From: an uncultured Ignavibacteriales bacterium
GTDB taxonomy: Bacteria; Bacteroidota; Ignavibacteria; Ch128b
Length of the DNA: 34,655 nucleotides
Direction of reading: 5' to 3'
Assembly: GCA_937138605.1 (NCBI GenBank)
Contig: CAKZPH010000174.1
Coordinates: 1 to 34,655, forward strand
Within the stretch, counting starts at the first letter, position 1, and each line of letters begins with the position of its first letter. Below the pieces are notes generated by a model that ran no database searches, was not told the origin of the DNA, and was given only the letters and a program-made list of their open reading frames with translations. Below are positions 1 to 8,362 of this stretch, one piece after another. The position numbers were made by a program, and so were the translations under genes.

Positions 1-434
1 GTGTTTATAGTTTCGTTTCTAAAGAATGTGTCAATGTAATGTTTAGCGATGGATTGATTATTTTTAAGCAAATTTATCTTTGTATAGACGAATAAAAGTT
101 TTTTAAATGTAGGTTTTTTGAACTTAAAAATTTTAGTTAATGCGGCAAGATAAAGTAATTTGCTTCTTAAATTGTTTTGTAAATCAATGATGTTATCATA
201 GCCTTTTTCTTTAATTAGATTTCTGATCAACCTGGTATTCTCTTTTTTAAATAAAATCGTTTCGTTTAAAAATGGATTTGTTCTAATTGCATCGGCGAAA
301 TGTTCTTTAACCAAAAAGTCGATTTGAGTTTCTGGGAATCTGTCTTTAATCAACTTTATTAATGGATAAGTTAAAAGAACATCTCCAAGTGAGCTCAATC
401 TAATGATTAGTATTTTTCTATGAAATTCTTTCAT
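1..434 (-). CDS. Glycosyltransferase family 9 (heptosyltransferase-like), 3' end beyond the window
   Basis: The leftward frame opens with ATG at 434 and stays open for about 144 codons to the window edge, so the C-terminal half is missing. The N-terminus carries the nucleotide-binding-fold start of GT9 enzymes (KILIIRLSSLGDVLLTYPL, about residues 7-25), followed by IDFLVKEHFADAI and a second beta strand (DNIIDLQNN). This is the same arrangement as in the complete GT9 protein at 8363-9475, but without that protein's cysteine-rich leader. GT9 enzymes move heptose or related sugars from nucleotide-sugar donors to lipopolysaccharide core or other surface glycans at the inner face of the membrane. 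A GAGG sits immediately against the ATG, which is tighter than ideal. The family call is firm. The sugar and acceptor cannot be told. Confidence 0.85.
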   Translation of the reverse strand, partial: MKEFHRKILIIRLSSLGDVLLTYPLIKLIKDRFPETQIDFLVKEHFADAIRTNPFLNETILFKKENTRLIRNLIKEKGYDNIIDLQNNLRSKLLYLAALTKIFKFKKPTFKKLLFVYTKINLLKNNQSIAKHYIDTFFRNETIN

Positions 435-539
435 CCTCAATAAACGAATTTAAAGAAAATTTAGCGATGAATTTTGTTATTTTACTCTGACATCATTAGA
501 GCTTTTTGGATTTATTATTCACAAATTTTTCACCTTTAT

Positions 540-568
540 TTAACATTTGATAGAACTAAATCTATAAT
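540..568 (+). promoter_or_regulatory. Sigma70-type promoter for the gene at 608
   Basis: TTAACA at 540-545 and a perfect TATAAT at 563-568 are separated by exactly 17 bases. Transcription would start near 575, leaving a leader of about 33 bases before the ATG at 608. A second TATAAT lies at 579-584 but has no good -35 partner. The position also argues against the upstream GTG (587) as the start codon, because it would lie almost at the transcript's 5' end. Confidence 0.55.
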
Positions 569-607
569 TAAATTGCGTTATAATTTGTGATAAAATTAGG
601 AGTATAT

Positions 608-886
608 ATGACATCACTTCCACCAGCAGCGGTAAAGCGATATTTTACGGATAGCATTGAAAAAAAAGCATACCAAATAGCTGAAAGTCTAAATGAATTT
701 TTACCTATTATGAATGACCGTAATAGATTGGGTTTCAATTTGTATCGTTATTTAAAAGGAGAAGGGGATACTATCGAAACAATTGTAGCAACTAATAAAT
801 TTACAATTGAAAAAATATCAAAGGAAAAATTGGTAGAAATTATCAAAGAAAAAGTTAAAGAAGTAAAATTGAATTTAAAGTATTAA
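608..886 (+). CDS. Small protein of unknown function (92 aa)
   Basis: I do not recognise this protein. It has no signal peptide or membrane segment. It begins MTSLPPAAVKRYFTDSIEKK and is mostly predicted helical, with a very lysine/glutamate-rich C-terminus (IKEKVKEVKLNLKY). I chose ATG at 608 over the in-frame GTG at 587 because AGGAG at 598-602 stands five bases ahead of it and a canonical promoter ends at 568. The gene lies 96 bases ahead of the nucleotidyltransferase, so it may be co-transcribed with the metK-ahcY set. It could be a small cytoplasmic regulator or adaptor, but nothing in the sequence decides this. Confidence 0.65.
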   Translation: MTSLPPAAVKRYFTDSIEKKAYQIAESLNEFLPIMNDRNRLGFNLYRYLKGEGDTIETIVATNKFTIEKISKEKLVEIIKEKVKEVKLNLKY

Positions 887-982
887 ACTGTTTTGTAATT
901 TCTGCTGCTTATTTTGAAATTACACTTCTAAAATATTAATGTTGGTAATCAAGCACATTTTTTCTAAGTTTGTAATTACAAT

Positions 983-1966
983 ATGAGAAACGTTAGAGCA
1001 ATAATTCCAGTAGCGGGAATTGGGACAAGACTTCGTCCGCACACTTACACACTACCTAAAGTTCTTCTTAATGTAGCGGGCAAACCGATTCTCGGTCACA
1101 TTATGGACCGAATTATTCTTGAAGGTATAACGAAGGCAACATTTATAGTTGGTTATCTTGGTGAGAAGGTTGAAGAATTTATTAGAAAGAATTACGATAT
1201 ACAGGCTGATTTTATTGTACAGGAAGAACAAAAAGGGTTAGGACATGCAATTTATCTTGCAAAATCAACTTTTGGTGATGATGAAATTTTAATTATTCTC
1301 GGTGATACAATTTTTGATGTTGATCTAAAGCAAATGCTATCTAGCAAATTTTCAGCATTGGGTGTAAAAGAAGTTGATGATCCAAGAAGATTTGGTGTTG
1401 CTGTAATTCAAAATGGATTTATCACTAAACTTATTGAAAAACCTGAACAGCCAATTAGCAAACTCGCTATCGTTGGTATTTATTACATAAAAAATCCATA
1501 TGAATTATCAAATGCTCTAAATGAGATTGTAACTAAGGATATAAAAACCAAAGGTGAATATCAACTTACTGATGCACTTGAATTAATGATTCAAAAAGGT
1601 GAGAAGTTTATTCCATTTAATGTTGAAGGTTGGTTTGATTGTGGAAAACCAGAAACCTTACTTTCTACAAATCATCATTTACTTGAAAAAATGAATCGTA
1701 CAGATAGTGTCCAGGGAGTTTTAACTTTAAAACCAGTTTATATCTCTCCAAATAGCAAAGTTGAAAAGAGCATTATTGGACCATACACAACTGTAAATGA
1801 AGGAGCGGTTATTAAAAATTCGATAATTGTTAATAGTATAGTTGGAGTTAATGCCATAGTTGAAAATGCATTTTTGAAAGATTCTATTATTGGTAATAAT
1901 TCAATTATTAAGGGACAGTTTAAACGTCTCAATACAGGTGATTCATCCGAAATAGAATTTTATTAA
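983..1966 (+). CDS. Sugar-phosphate nucleotidyltransferase with left-handed beta-helix tail
   Basis: This enzyme joins a sugar 1-phosphate and an NTP to give an NDP-sugar. The N-terminal half is a RmlA/GalU-type Rossmann domain: the signature GIGTRLRPHTYTLPK (about residues 12-26) with its catalytic Arg and Lys, the LGDTIFD metal/nucleotide motif near residue 107, and IEKPEQP followed by VGIYYI. The C-terminal part (about 240-325) shows hexapeptide-like repeats (ISPNSKV, IGPYTTV, IKNSIIV) of a left-handed beta-helix. This matches the long-form glucose-1-phosphate thymidylyltransferase type; whether it uses dTTP or UTP cannot be told. No Shine-Dalgarno stands before the ATG at 983, yet the family N-terminus fits that start. 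It is followed after 19 bases by metK, so it probably feeds surface glycan synthesis from within a SAM-cycle operon. Confidence 0.87.
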   Translation: MRNVRAIIPVAGIGTRLRPHTYTLPKVLLNVAGKPILGHIMDRIILEGITKATFIVGYLGEKVEEFIRKNYDIQADFIVQEEQKGLGHAIYLAKSTFGDDEILIILGDTIFDVDLKQMLSSKFSALGVKEVDDPRRFGVAVIQNGFITKLIEKPEQPISKLAIVGIYYIKNPYELSNALNEIVTKDIKTKGEYQLTDALELMIQKGEKFIPFNVEGWFDCGKPETLLSTNHHLLEKMNRTDSVQGVLTLKPVYISPNSKVEKSIIGPYTTVNEGAVIKNSIIVNSIVGVNAIVENAFLKDSIIGNNSIIKGQFKRLNTGDSSEIEFY

Positions 1967-1985
1967 TCACAATGGAGTTAAGTAA

Positions 1986-3131
1986 ATGTCATTTCTTTTT
2001 ACATCAGAGTCAGTTTCAGAAGGACATCCCGATAAAATTTGTGATCAAATATCAGACGCAATATTAGACGAATATCTCCGTCACGATCCCAAATCACGCG
2101 TTGCTTGTGAAACTTTTGTTACGACTGGATTAGTTCTTGTTGGAGGTGAGATTACCTCGAGGGCACAAGTAAATATTCAAGATATCGTCAGAGAAACGAT
2201 TCGTGAAATTGGTTATACAAGTCCTGTTTACCGTTTTGATGCTGATTCATGTTCAGTCTTAAGTACAATTCATTCTCAATCAGCAGACATTGCAATGGGA
2301 GTTGATAAAGGTGGTGCAGGTGACCAGGGTATGATGTTTGGTTATGCAACTAATCAAACTGAAGAGTTTATGCCAGCACCAATAATGTTTGCACACAAAT
2401 TGGTTAGACGTCTCTCTGAAATTAGAAAAAAAGAAAAGCATTTAATGCCCTATCTAAGGCCAGATGCTAAGTCACAAGTGACTATTGAATATGATGATAA
2501 TAGAAAACCAGTTCGTGTTCACACCATTGTTGTATCGACACAACATGATCCTAATGTTACTCAAGAGCAGATCAAAAGTGATGTTATTGAGCATGTCGTA
2601 AAAAGGGTCATTCCTGAAAATTTGATTGATGAAAAGACAATTTATTACGTAAATCCAACAGGTAAATTTGAGATTGGTGGTCCTCATGGTGATACTGGTT
2701 TAACGGGAAGAAAAATAATTGTTGATACTTACGGTGGTTATGCACCACATGGCGGTGGTGCTTTTAGTGGTAAAGATCCCACGAAAGTTGATAGAAGTGC
2801 CACATATGCGGCAAGACACATTGCAAAAAATATTGTAGCTGCAGGATTGGCGAAAGAATGTCTTATTCAAGTAGCTTATGCTATTGGTGTTGCTCAACCT
2901 GTTTCAATTTTTGTGAATACTTTCGGTACAGGACTGATTCCAGATTCAAAGCTCGGAGAAATTATAAAAACAGAAATCGATTTAACTCCAAGTGGAATCA
3001 TTAATCGTTTAGGTTTACTTGAACCTAAATATAAAGTTACTGCTGCATATGGTCATTTCGGAAGAGATGAGAATGGTTTCACTTGGGAGAAGTTAGATTT
3101 AGTAGATTTCTTTAAATCTTTAATTAAGTAA
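1986..3131 (+). CDS. metK: S-adenosylmethionine synthetase
   Basis: It makes S-adenosylmethionine from methionine and ATP in the cytoplasm. All family signatures are present: [13 protein letters not shown] (residues 13-25, ATP/metal site), [13 protein letters not shown] (109-121), [14 protein letters not shown] and [20 protein letters not shown] with the phosphate-binding glycine loop. At 381 residues it matches the usual bacterial length of about 380-400. A GGAG lies ahead of the ATG. It sits 19 bases after the nucleotidyltransferase and 22 bases before ahcY, so one transcript would supply SAM and clear its product SAH. I see no SAM riboswitch in the short upstream gaps. Confidence 0.97.
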   Translation: MSFLFTSESVSEGHPDKICDQISDAILDEYLRHDPKSRVACETFVTTGLVLVGGEITSRAQVNIQDIVRETIREIGYTSPVYRFDADSCSVLSTIHSQSADIAMGVDKGGAGDQGMMFGYATNQTEEFMPAPIMFAHKLVRRLSEIRKKEKHLMPYLRPDAKSQVTIEYDDNRKPVRVHTIVVSTQHDPNVTQEQIKSDVIEHVVKRVIPENLIDEKTIYYVNPTGKFEIGGPHGDTGLTGRKIIVDTYGGYAPHGGGAFSGKDPTKVDRSATYAARHIAKNIVAAGLAKECLIQVAYAIGVAQPVSIFVNTFGTGLIPDSKLGEIIKTEIDLTPSGIINRLGLLEPKYKVTAAYGHFGRDENGFTWEKLDLVDFFKSLIK

Positions 3132-3153
3132 AAACAAAACGGAGTTAAAGTTA

Positions 3154-4431
3154 ATGGATTATAAACCTGGAGTATATAAAATTCGCGACTTGAAACTTGC
3201 AGAAGAAGGAAGAAAAAAAATTGCGTGGGCAGAATCAAGAATGCCCGTTCTTATGGAATTAAGAAGGGAATACAGTAAAACAAAACCATTAAAAGGATTT
3301 AAAATTGCTGGATGTTTACATGTCACTAAAGAAACAGCAGTACTGGTTGAAACTCTAGTTGCTGCTGGTGCACAAGTAAGCTGGAGTGGATGTAATCCAC
3401 TTTCAACTCAAGATGATGTGGCGGCAGCTCTTGCTAAAAAGGGAATTTCCATCTTTGCATGGCATGGAATGAATGTTAAAGAATTTTATTGGTGCATTGA
3501 ACAAACTTTGAAATTTGAACCAAATCTTACACTCGATGATGGAGCTGATTTAATATTTACAATTCATAATAAATATCCAAAACTTGCGGATAAAGTAATT
3601 GGTGGAACAGAAGAAACTACAACGGGAGTGAAAAGACTTCGAGCAATGGCAAAAGATGGTGCGCTTAAATATCCCGTGATTGCTGTCAATGATGCCGAAA
3701 CTAAATGGGATTTTGATAACGTCTATGGAACAGGGCAATCCTCAATAGACGGTATTCTTCGTGCTACCAATGTTTTTCTAGCAGGGAAAAATTTTGTTGT
3801 TGCTGGATATGGTCATTGTGGTCGTGGTGTAGCAAGGAGAGCAGCTGGGATGGGAGCAAATGTTATCGTTACAGAAGTCAAACAAACCGCAGCGTTGAAA
3901 GCCGCACTTGATGGTTTTCGAGTTATGCCAATGGATGAAGCGGCAAAAATTGGAGATATTTTTATTACTGCAACAGGCGTTAAGGATGTCATCGTTAAAA
4001 GACACTTCGAAAAAATGAAAGATGGCGCAATAGTATGCAACACAGGTCATTATGACTGTGAAGTAAATTTAAATCACTTATCTGAACTTGCAAAATCAAA
4101 AAGACTTATTCGTGAAAATAATGAAGAATATACTTTAAAGAATGGTAAAAGAATTTATGTCCTTGCTCAAGGTAGATTGGTTAATCTTGCTGCAGCTGAG
4201 GGACATCCATCCGAAGTTATGGATATGTCATTCGCAAATCAGTTTATGTCACAAATTCGTTTGGCTGAATTTTATAAGAAAGGTTCTAGACTTAACCCGG
4301 CAGTTTACGAAATTCCTGAAGAGCAAGATCAATTTATAGCTTCAATTAAACTAAAAACCCTTGGCTATAAAATTGATAAATTAACAAAAGAACAGTTGAA
4401 ATATATTCACGATTATGCAGAAGGTACTTAA
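3154..4431 (+). CDS. ahcY: Adenosylhomocysteinase (SAH hydrolase), short form
   Basis: It splits S-adenosylhomocysteine to adenosine and homocysteine with bound NAD+, relieving product inhibition of methyltransferases. Visible motifs are GCLHVTKETAVLVETL (substrate domain), SGCNPLSTQDDVAAAL, the NAD-binding loop GYGHCGRGVARRA near residue 218, and NTGHYDCEVN. At 425 residues, and with the GYGxCGRG loop, it resembles the archaeal/Thermotoga-type short enzymes. It lacks the roughly 40-residue insertion of the common 470-residue form. GGAG stands before the ATG. It is the last gene of the nucleotidyltransferase-metK-ahcY set, and a strong terminator follows at 4466-4490. The family assignment is firm. 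Confidence 0.95.
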   Translation: MDYKPGVYKIRDLKLAEEGRKKIAWAESRMPVLMELRREYSKTKPLKGFKIAGCLHVTKETAVLVETLVAAGAQVSWSGCNPLSTQDDVAAALAKKGISIFAWHGMNVKEFYWCIEQTLKFEPNLTLDDGADLIFTIHNKYPKLADKVIGGTEETTTGVKRLRAMAKDGALKYPVIAVNDAETKWDFDNVYGTGQSSIDGILRATNVFLAGKNFVVAGYGHCGRGVARRAAGMGANVIVTEVKQTAALKAALDGFRVMPMDEAAKIGDIFITATGVKDVIVKRHFEKMKDGAIVCNTGHYDCEVNLNHLSELAKSKRLIRENNEEYTLKNGKRIYVLAQGRLVNLAAAEGHPSEVMDMSFANQFMSQIRLAEFYKKGSRLNPAVYEIPEEQDQFIASIKLKTLGYKIDKLTKEQLKYIHDYAEGT

Positions 4432-4465
4432 AAACTATTTAATATTATTAAACACCTGAAAATTT

Positions 4466-4490
4466 AAGGCGAGTTTTTCTCGCCTTTTTT
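4466..4490 (+). terminator. Rho-independent terminator after ahcY
   Basis: GGCGAG (4468-4473), loop TTTTT, CTCGCC (4479-4484), then an unbroken run of six T. Flanking AA/TT can lengthen the stem to eight pairs. It closes the nucleotidyltransferase-metK-ahcY transcript and separates it from the rhodanese gene. Confidence 0.9.
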
Positions 4491-4521
4491 GTTTCAAAAA
4501 CAATTTATTAAATTAAGTCAT

Positions 4522-5013
4522 ATGAAATGGATACTTAATGTAGAAACATTACGCAATATTTTTTTAATTACGTTATTTGTTTTAGTGTTTTCATTCACGT
4601 ATAACTTTTTCTCGCCTAAAGGTTTGAATATTTTTAATGCTAATGTTAATTCAATGAAAAAAGTTTCACAATCAACATCAAATGAATTTAATGTAATTTC
4701 AATTGATGAAGCTCTCGAATTTTTCTATAATGAAAACACGATTTTTATTGATGCCCGTTCACCTAGCGATTATGAAAAAGGACATATTCCTGGGGCGTTA
4801 AACCTTTCGACTAAAGAGTTTGATAATTATTTAGAGACAGTTTTTAGTCTACCACGTAACAAACTAATTATAATTTATTGTGAAAGTATACATTGTAACT
4901 TAAGTCATGAACTTGCGGTTAAATTAAAAAATTTTGGCATTGAAAATATTTATTTAATGGTAGAAGGTATAAATGAATGGAAAAAAAGAAGTTTACCTTT
5001 GAACAAATATTAA
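4522..5013 (+). CDS. Membrane-anchored rhodanese-like protein
   Basis: A single N-terminal membrane anchor (about residues 12-30) is followed by a linker and one rhodanese domain (about 57-160). The domain has the family hallmarks FIDARSPSDYEKGHIPGALN and an active-site loop YCESIHCN holding Cys120 and Cys125. Rhodaneses carry a persulfide on the loop cysteine and pass sulfur to acceptors; the anchor places this domain outside the cytoplasm. I prefer ATG 4522 because the alternative TTG at 4489 lies inside the terminator's T-run. The 3' end overlaps the DoxX-type gene by 37 bases, pointing to coupled translation and a shared task, perhaps periplasmic sulfur or thiol redox handling. The exact substrate is unknown. 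Confidence 0.85.
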   Translation: MKWILNVETLRNIFLITLFVLVFSFTYNFFSPKGLNIFNANVNSMKKVSQSTSNEFNVISIDEALEFFYNENTIFIDARSPSDYEKGHIPGALNLSTKEFDNYLETVFSLPRNKLIIIYCESIHCNLSHELAVKLKNFGIENIYLMVEGINEWKKRSLPLNKY

Positions 5014-5447
5014 ATCATAAACTAACTAATCTATTCTCATTTATTATAAGGCTATTTCTTGCATTCTTATTTATTTATGCTGCACTGACTAAAATTTATT
5101 TACCAGTAGATTTTGCAAATGCAATAGATTCATATCAAATTGTACCGAATTGGCTGATTAATTTTTTTGCTATTGTAATTCCATGGTTTGAATTGTTTAT
5201 CGCTTTTGGAATTTTGTTTAAGTATAAATACAAAGAAAATCTTTTACTTTATTCATTTCTAATGATGATTTTTTCAACTTTCATTGTAATCGCCATGCTT
5301 AAAGGACTTGATATTGAATGTGGTTGTTTTGGTGAGAATAGTACTAAAGTAGGATTGAAAAAATTGATCGAAAATATCGGTATAATAATTTTATCGCTAT
5401 TTTTACTGATTCAGCAGGTGTACTTCGACAAGATAAAAGAAGCTTAA
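4977..5447 (+). CDS. DoxX/MauE-family membrane protein
   Basis: This small integral membrane protein of 156 residues has four hydrophobic helices (about 20-40, 60-82, 88-108 and 130-148). It carries the LIYxALTK-like first-helix motif and a CGCFG element (Cys115, Cys117) found in MauE and redox-linked DoxX relatives. MauE-type proteins act in disulfide or electron handling at the membrane; the paired cysteines fit such a role. It overlaps the upstream rhodanese by 37 bases, so the two are surely co-expressed. No quinol oxidase or methylamine dehydrogenase gene is nearby, so the original MauE function is unlikely. The role proposed, passing electrons to or from the rhodanese, is inference. Confidence 0.83.
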   Translation: MEKKKFTFEQILNHKLTNLFSFIIRLFLAFLFIYAALTKIYLPVDFANAIDSYQIVPNWLINFFAIVIPWFELFIAFGILFKYKYKENLLLYSFLMMIFSTFIVIAMLKGLDIECGCFGENSTKVGLKKLIENIGIIILSLFLLIQQVYFDKIKEA

Positions 5448-5507
5448 GCAAAATCAATTACCGCTTAAAAATCCCAATACAAATAAAATCTTTTTTCAAT
5501 CAATTTT

Positions 5508-7550
5508 TTAGTTAACTAACTTAGAATTTATTTCTGAAATTTTTATTCGATATTTTTGTGATTCTTCAGGATTATTCTCAAACTGTTCAGTAATGGTTAA
5601 CATGAGTTGTAGAGTCGGAAGATGATCGGGATTTATTTCAAGGGCTTTTGTTAGATAGTTTTTCGCATTAGCTACATCTTTTTTTAGAAAGTAAACTCTT
5701 GCTAGTTCATAATTTGCCTCGAGATACTCTGGAAACAGCATTAAAGCGCGTTTCAGGTAATATTCTGCGTTATTATAATCTTCAATTAAGCTATAGGTAC
5801 TTCCAAGCAATAAGTGTGTGCGTGATGAATTTGGAGCGATAGTTAAAGATCGTTTTAAGAATTCAATGGCTGCTCTGTTATTTTTTCTCTGAATTTGAAT
5901 TAAAGCTTGTTGATTATAAAAGGATGCTTCCAATGGCATTAAGTACAATCTTTCTGGTTTAAACTCAAAAACTTCAAAATATTCGAATTCATTAATGGGA
6001 ACGTATATGGGAGCTTGATTTACTGCTTCGAACCAATTTCGCATAGTTACAAAATGAGTTACTTTATTTTTAATGAAATAGTTTTTCAAGAATTCAGAAA
6101 AATTTTTATCCTTGAGATGAGGTATTACTTCAGGATTAATTAATCCTACCATGTCAATTATTTTTCTCCCACTATAAAATGCAAGGGCACCAATATCATG
6201 AGTCGCTATGACTGAATTAGGAAGAGTATTTTCTTTTAACCAGTTGGCTACTTTTACATGTCTCACATTATGATAATCTACGCTGTAATTGAATTCTTTT
6301 AACGTTTCAGGAAGATTTGATATGCTCGTGTATAGGTTTATTGCTACCACAGTTACAAACAGAAAATTTAGAAAAATAGATTGGTCTCCTTTAAATCTAT
6401 GTTTTAGGTATTGTAAACCTTTTTGAAATGCCATATATCCAGTAAACATAAAGAATGGAATTACAGGCATAAGATACCGACTAAATCTATGGGAAAAAGG
6501 TAATTGAATATAATATATCAAGACAAAGGTTAAGCTGAATAAAATCGATATAAACAATTGGTCATATTTTCTTTTAAAAGCATAATAAATTATCCATCCA
6601 AGCCCAAGTAAGAACAGAACCCACCAAATAGTAAATTCATTTGAAGTAAAAAAACTGATAACATCACGTTTTAAGAAATTCTCTCGACTCGAACCAAGGT
6701 AGTACATTATCTTTGCTTTATATGTGTTTGGGAGAAGATTGCCTGAAAGTAAGTAATTAAAAAGAAAATATCCTGAAAGTATTACAATAAATGGGATTAA
6801 TTTTTTAATAATTTGTTGAACTTTCAGTTTTTTAATTTGAAGATTATCAATGAAGGTAAATCTCTGCAAAAGAACAACAATAAAAAATATTAATGCAAGA
6901 ATAAGTCCCTCAGGTCTTGCCCAAACGCTCAATGCAGTAACAATTCCACTCCAAAGAAAATTTTCTTTAATGAAAAAATAAAATGCGAGTAATAGAAGAA
7001 AGACAAACAAAGTTGTTTCCATACCAGAGACAGAAATCAGGCTAAGTTTTGGTTGGAGGGCAAATAAAATGCTAAAAATTAAAGCGGATAAATTTGAGTT
7101 TGTGGTCTGTTGAATAATCAAAAAAATAATTAAAGCAGCAAGTCCATAAAAAATTATTCCAATTGAATAGCTTAGTATAAATTCGTTTTTGATGAGTATG
7201 AAAAATATTGTAGAGAGTAAGGTATAAAGAGGAGAAGTAGAACCAGAAGTGACTATTTCGTTTTTATAATATGAAAAAGCACCGTATTGAATTAAATTTT
7301 TTGCAAAAGTTAAATGAATCCACGGATCGTCAAGTGGAAATCCCAAATTGCCAATTTCTGTTTTTAGATTATATACGTAGTATACTCCGAGTGTTATTGC
7401 TATTAGAAAGGGAATAATGAAAAAAAATTTTGTAAAATTGTTTTTTAAGTTTTTTTCACAGAGTAAATCTTTTTTTAAGACAAGATGTTTATGTGTTTCT
7501 TTATCGTGTTTCTTTTTAAGCTTTTTTGTTTTCATAGAAGTTTGGGTCAA
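5508..7550 (-). CDS. GT-C-type multispanning glycosyltransferase with C-terminal TPR repeats
   Basis: A very basic cytoplasmic N-terminus of about 40 residues precedes roughly ten or more membrane helices (about 42-430). The first outer loop holds the acidic pair FPLDDPWIHL (Asp74, Asp75), as in GT-C enzymes that use polyprenyl-phosphate sugars. A soluble stretch follows, with ATHDIGALAFYSGRKIIDMV (about 458), typical of the lumenal domain of this bacterial family. The last 140 residues are three or so TPR units (AIEFLKRSLTIAPNS, AEYYLKRALMLFPEY, AKNYLTKALEINPDH). It is the last gene of the leftward operon and overlaps the methyltransferase by 35 bases; ATG 7535 is a possible shorter start. 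It probably adds a sugar to a lipid or protein at the outer membrane face. Donor and acceptor are unknown. Confidence 0.75.
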   Translation of the reverse strand: MTQTSMKTKKLKKKHDKETHKHLVLKKDLLCEKNLKNNFTKFFFIIPFLIAITLGVYYVYNLKTEIGNLGFPLDDPWIHLTFAKNLIQYGAFSYYKNEIVTSGSTSPLYTLLSTIFFILIKNEFILSYSIGIIFYGLAALIIFLIIQQTTNSNLSALIFSILFALQPKLSLISVSGMETTLFVFLLLLAFYFFIKENFLWSGIVTALSVWARPEGLILALIFFIVVLLQRFTFIDNLQIKKLKVQQIIKKLIPFIVILSGYFLFNYLLSGNLLPNTYKAKIMYYLGSSRENFLKRDVISFFTSNEFTIWWVLFLLGLGWIIYYAFKRKYDQLFISILFSLTFVLIYYIQLPFSHRFSRYLMPVIPFFMFTGYMAFQKGLQYLKHRFKGDQSIFLNFLFVTVVAINLYTSISNLPETLKEFNYSVDYHNVRHVKVANWLKENTLPNSVIATHDIGALAFYSGRKIIDMVGLINPEVIPHLKDKNFSEFLKNYFIKNKVTHFVTMRNWFEAVNQAPIYVPINEFEYFEVFEFKPERLYLMPLEASFYNQQALIQIQRKNNRAAIEFLKRSLTIAPNSSRTHLLLGSTYSLIEDYNNAEYYLKRALMLFPEYLEANYELARVYFLKKDVANAKNYLTKALEINPDHLPTLQLMLTITEQFENNPEESQKYRIKISEINSKLVN

Positions 7551-8361
7551 TTTTTTTGAGAGATATCGTGATTAATCCAGTACCTTTGTCAATTTTTGAT
7601 TTTGTATCGATAAACATCATAATTAAAGATAAAGGCAAAGTGAGGACATAGTATAATGGTAGTAAGATTAAAAACCACTTATTTAAGTTAAGTAATATCA
7701 TGGGATATTTGATTAAAATTCGCCAGGCTATATCCCCATAAAATCCATAAGTATAAAATCCTAGATTGTTTCTAAAACCTGCCCAAGAAAGTTTATCAAA
7801 CAATTCTTCCTTTGAATATCCTGTTCTGAAATGCTCACTTATAAAACTTTCATCATTTTGATTGTGCACGTCACTGCCACCGAATACTGAAGGAGTATTT
7901 ATTATTAAATATCCATCGTTCCTTAGTGAACAATAGAAATTTTGAAGTACTTTTACATCGTCGTCAATATGTTCCATCACATCAACACAGAGGATTAAGT
8001 CAAATGCATTTTCAAAATTCATTTTTGTCAAATCAATGTTTTGAAAATCTACATTCATCAAATTTTTTCTAATGAAAAATTCCCTGCAGTCTTTCAAGTA
8101 TTCCTCTTTGATATCAACCGCTAAAATTTCTGTATTTGGGAATTTTCTGGAAATAAAATATGAATATTGACCAAATCCAGAACCTGCATCGAGAATTCTA
8201 GTTTTCTTACCCCTCCGATTCTTCAAAATTCTTTTTAGTTCTCGTCTTATGTACCAACTTCGGAGAAAAACTATATCAAGAATCTTGTAAAAAATCCATC
8301 TTAGAAGAACACTTTTGCGAATAAACTTTGCAAATATGTCTTTTATTGGATCGTATCTCAT
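7516..8361 (-). CDS. SAM-dependent methyltransferase with C-terminal hydrophobic region
   Basis: The class I methyltransferase core is plain: motif I ILDAGSGFGQYSY (about residues 56-68), the acidic end of beta-2 (ILAVDIKEEYL), motif II FDLILCVDVMEHIDDD (about 120-135), and NDGYLIINTPS. The C-terminus carries hydrophobic segments (MILLNLNKWFLILLPLYYVL onward), which suggests membrane attachment. This form is common in surface polysaccharide clusters, where the methyl group caps a glycan or modifies a sugar. It starts one base after the GT9 stop and overlaps the GT-C gene by 35 bases, so the three are translationally coupled. The metK and ahcY genes nearby are general suppliers of SAM and not specific evidence of substrate. 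Confidence 0.85.
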   Translation of the reverse strand: MRYDPIKDIFAKFIRKSVLLRWIFYKILDIVFLRSWYIRRELKRILKNRRGKKTRILDAGSGFGQYSYFISRKFPNTEILAVDIKEEYLKDCREFFIRKNLMNVDFQNIDLTKMNFENAFDLILCVDVMEHIDDDVKVLQNFYCSLRNDGYLIINTPSVFGGSDVHNQNDESFISEHFRTGYSKEELFDKLSWAGFRNNLGFYTYGFYGDIAWRILIKYPMILLNLNKWFLILLPLYYVLTLPLSLIMMFIDTKSKIDKGTGLITISLKKIDPNFYENKKA

Positions 8362-8362
8362 A

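Noticed and set aside
1966-1985. SAM riboswitch ahead of metK
   Set aside because: The gap is only 19 bases and no riboswitch-like structure is seen before the operon either.
2024-2036. CCGATAA in metK as a sigma28 -10 element
   Set aside because: It lies inside a conserved coding motif (GHPDKI) with no TAAA at the right distance, so chance is the better explanation.
3778-4050. Leftward cysteine-rich frames inside ahcY
   Set aside because: They are shadows of a strongly conserved coding frame on the other strand.
4489-4521. TTG start for the rhodanese protein
   Set aside because: The codon falls in the T-run of the ahcY terminator; ATG 4522 starts the membrane anchor directly.
5444-5468. 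TTAAGC/GCTTAA inverted repeat between the convergent DoxX-type and GT-C genes
   Set aside because: Six pairs with a 13-base loop and no T-run on either strand; too weak to call a terminator.
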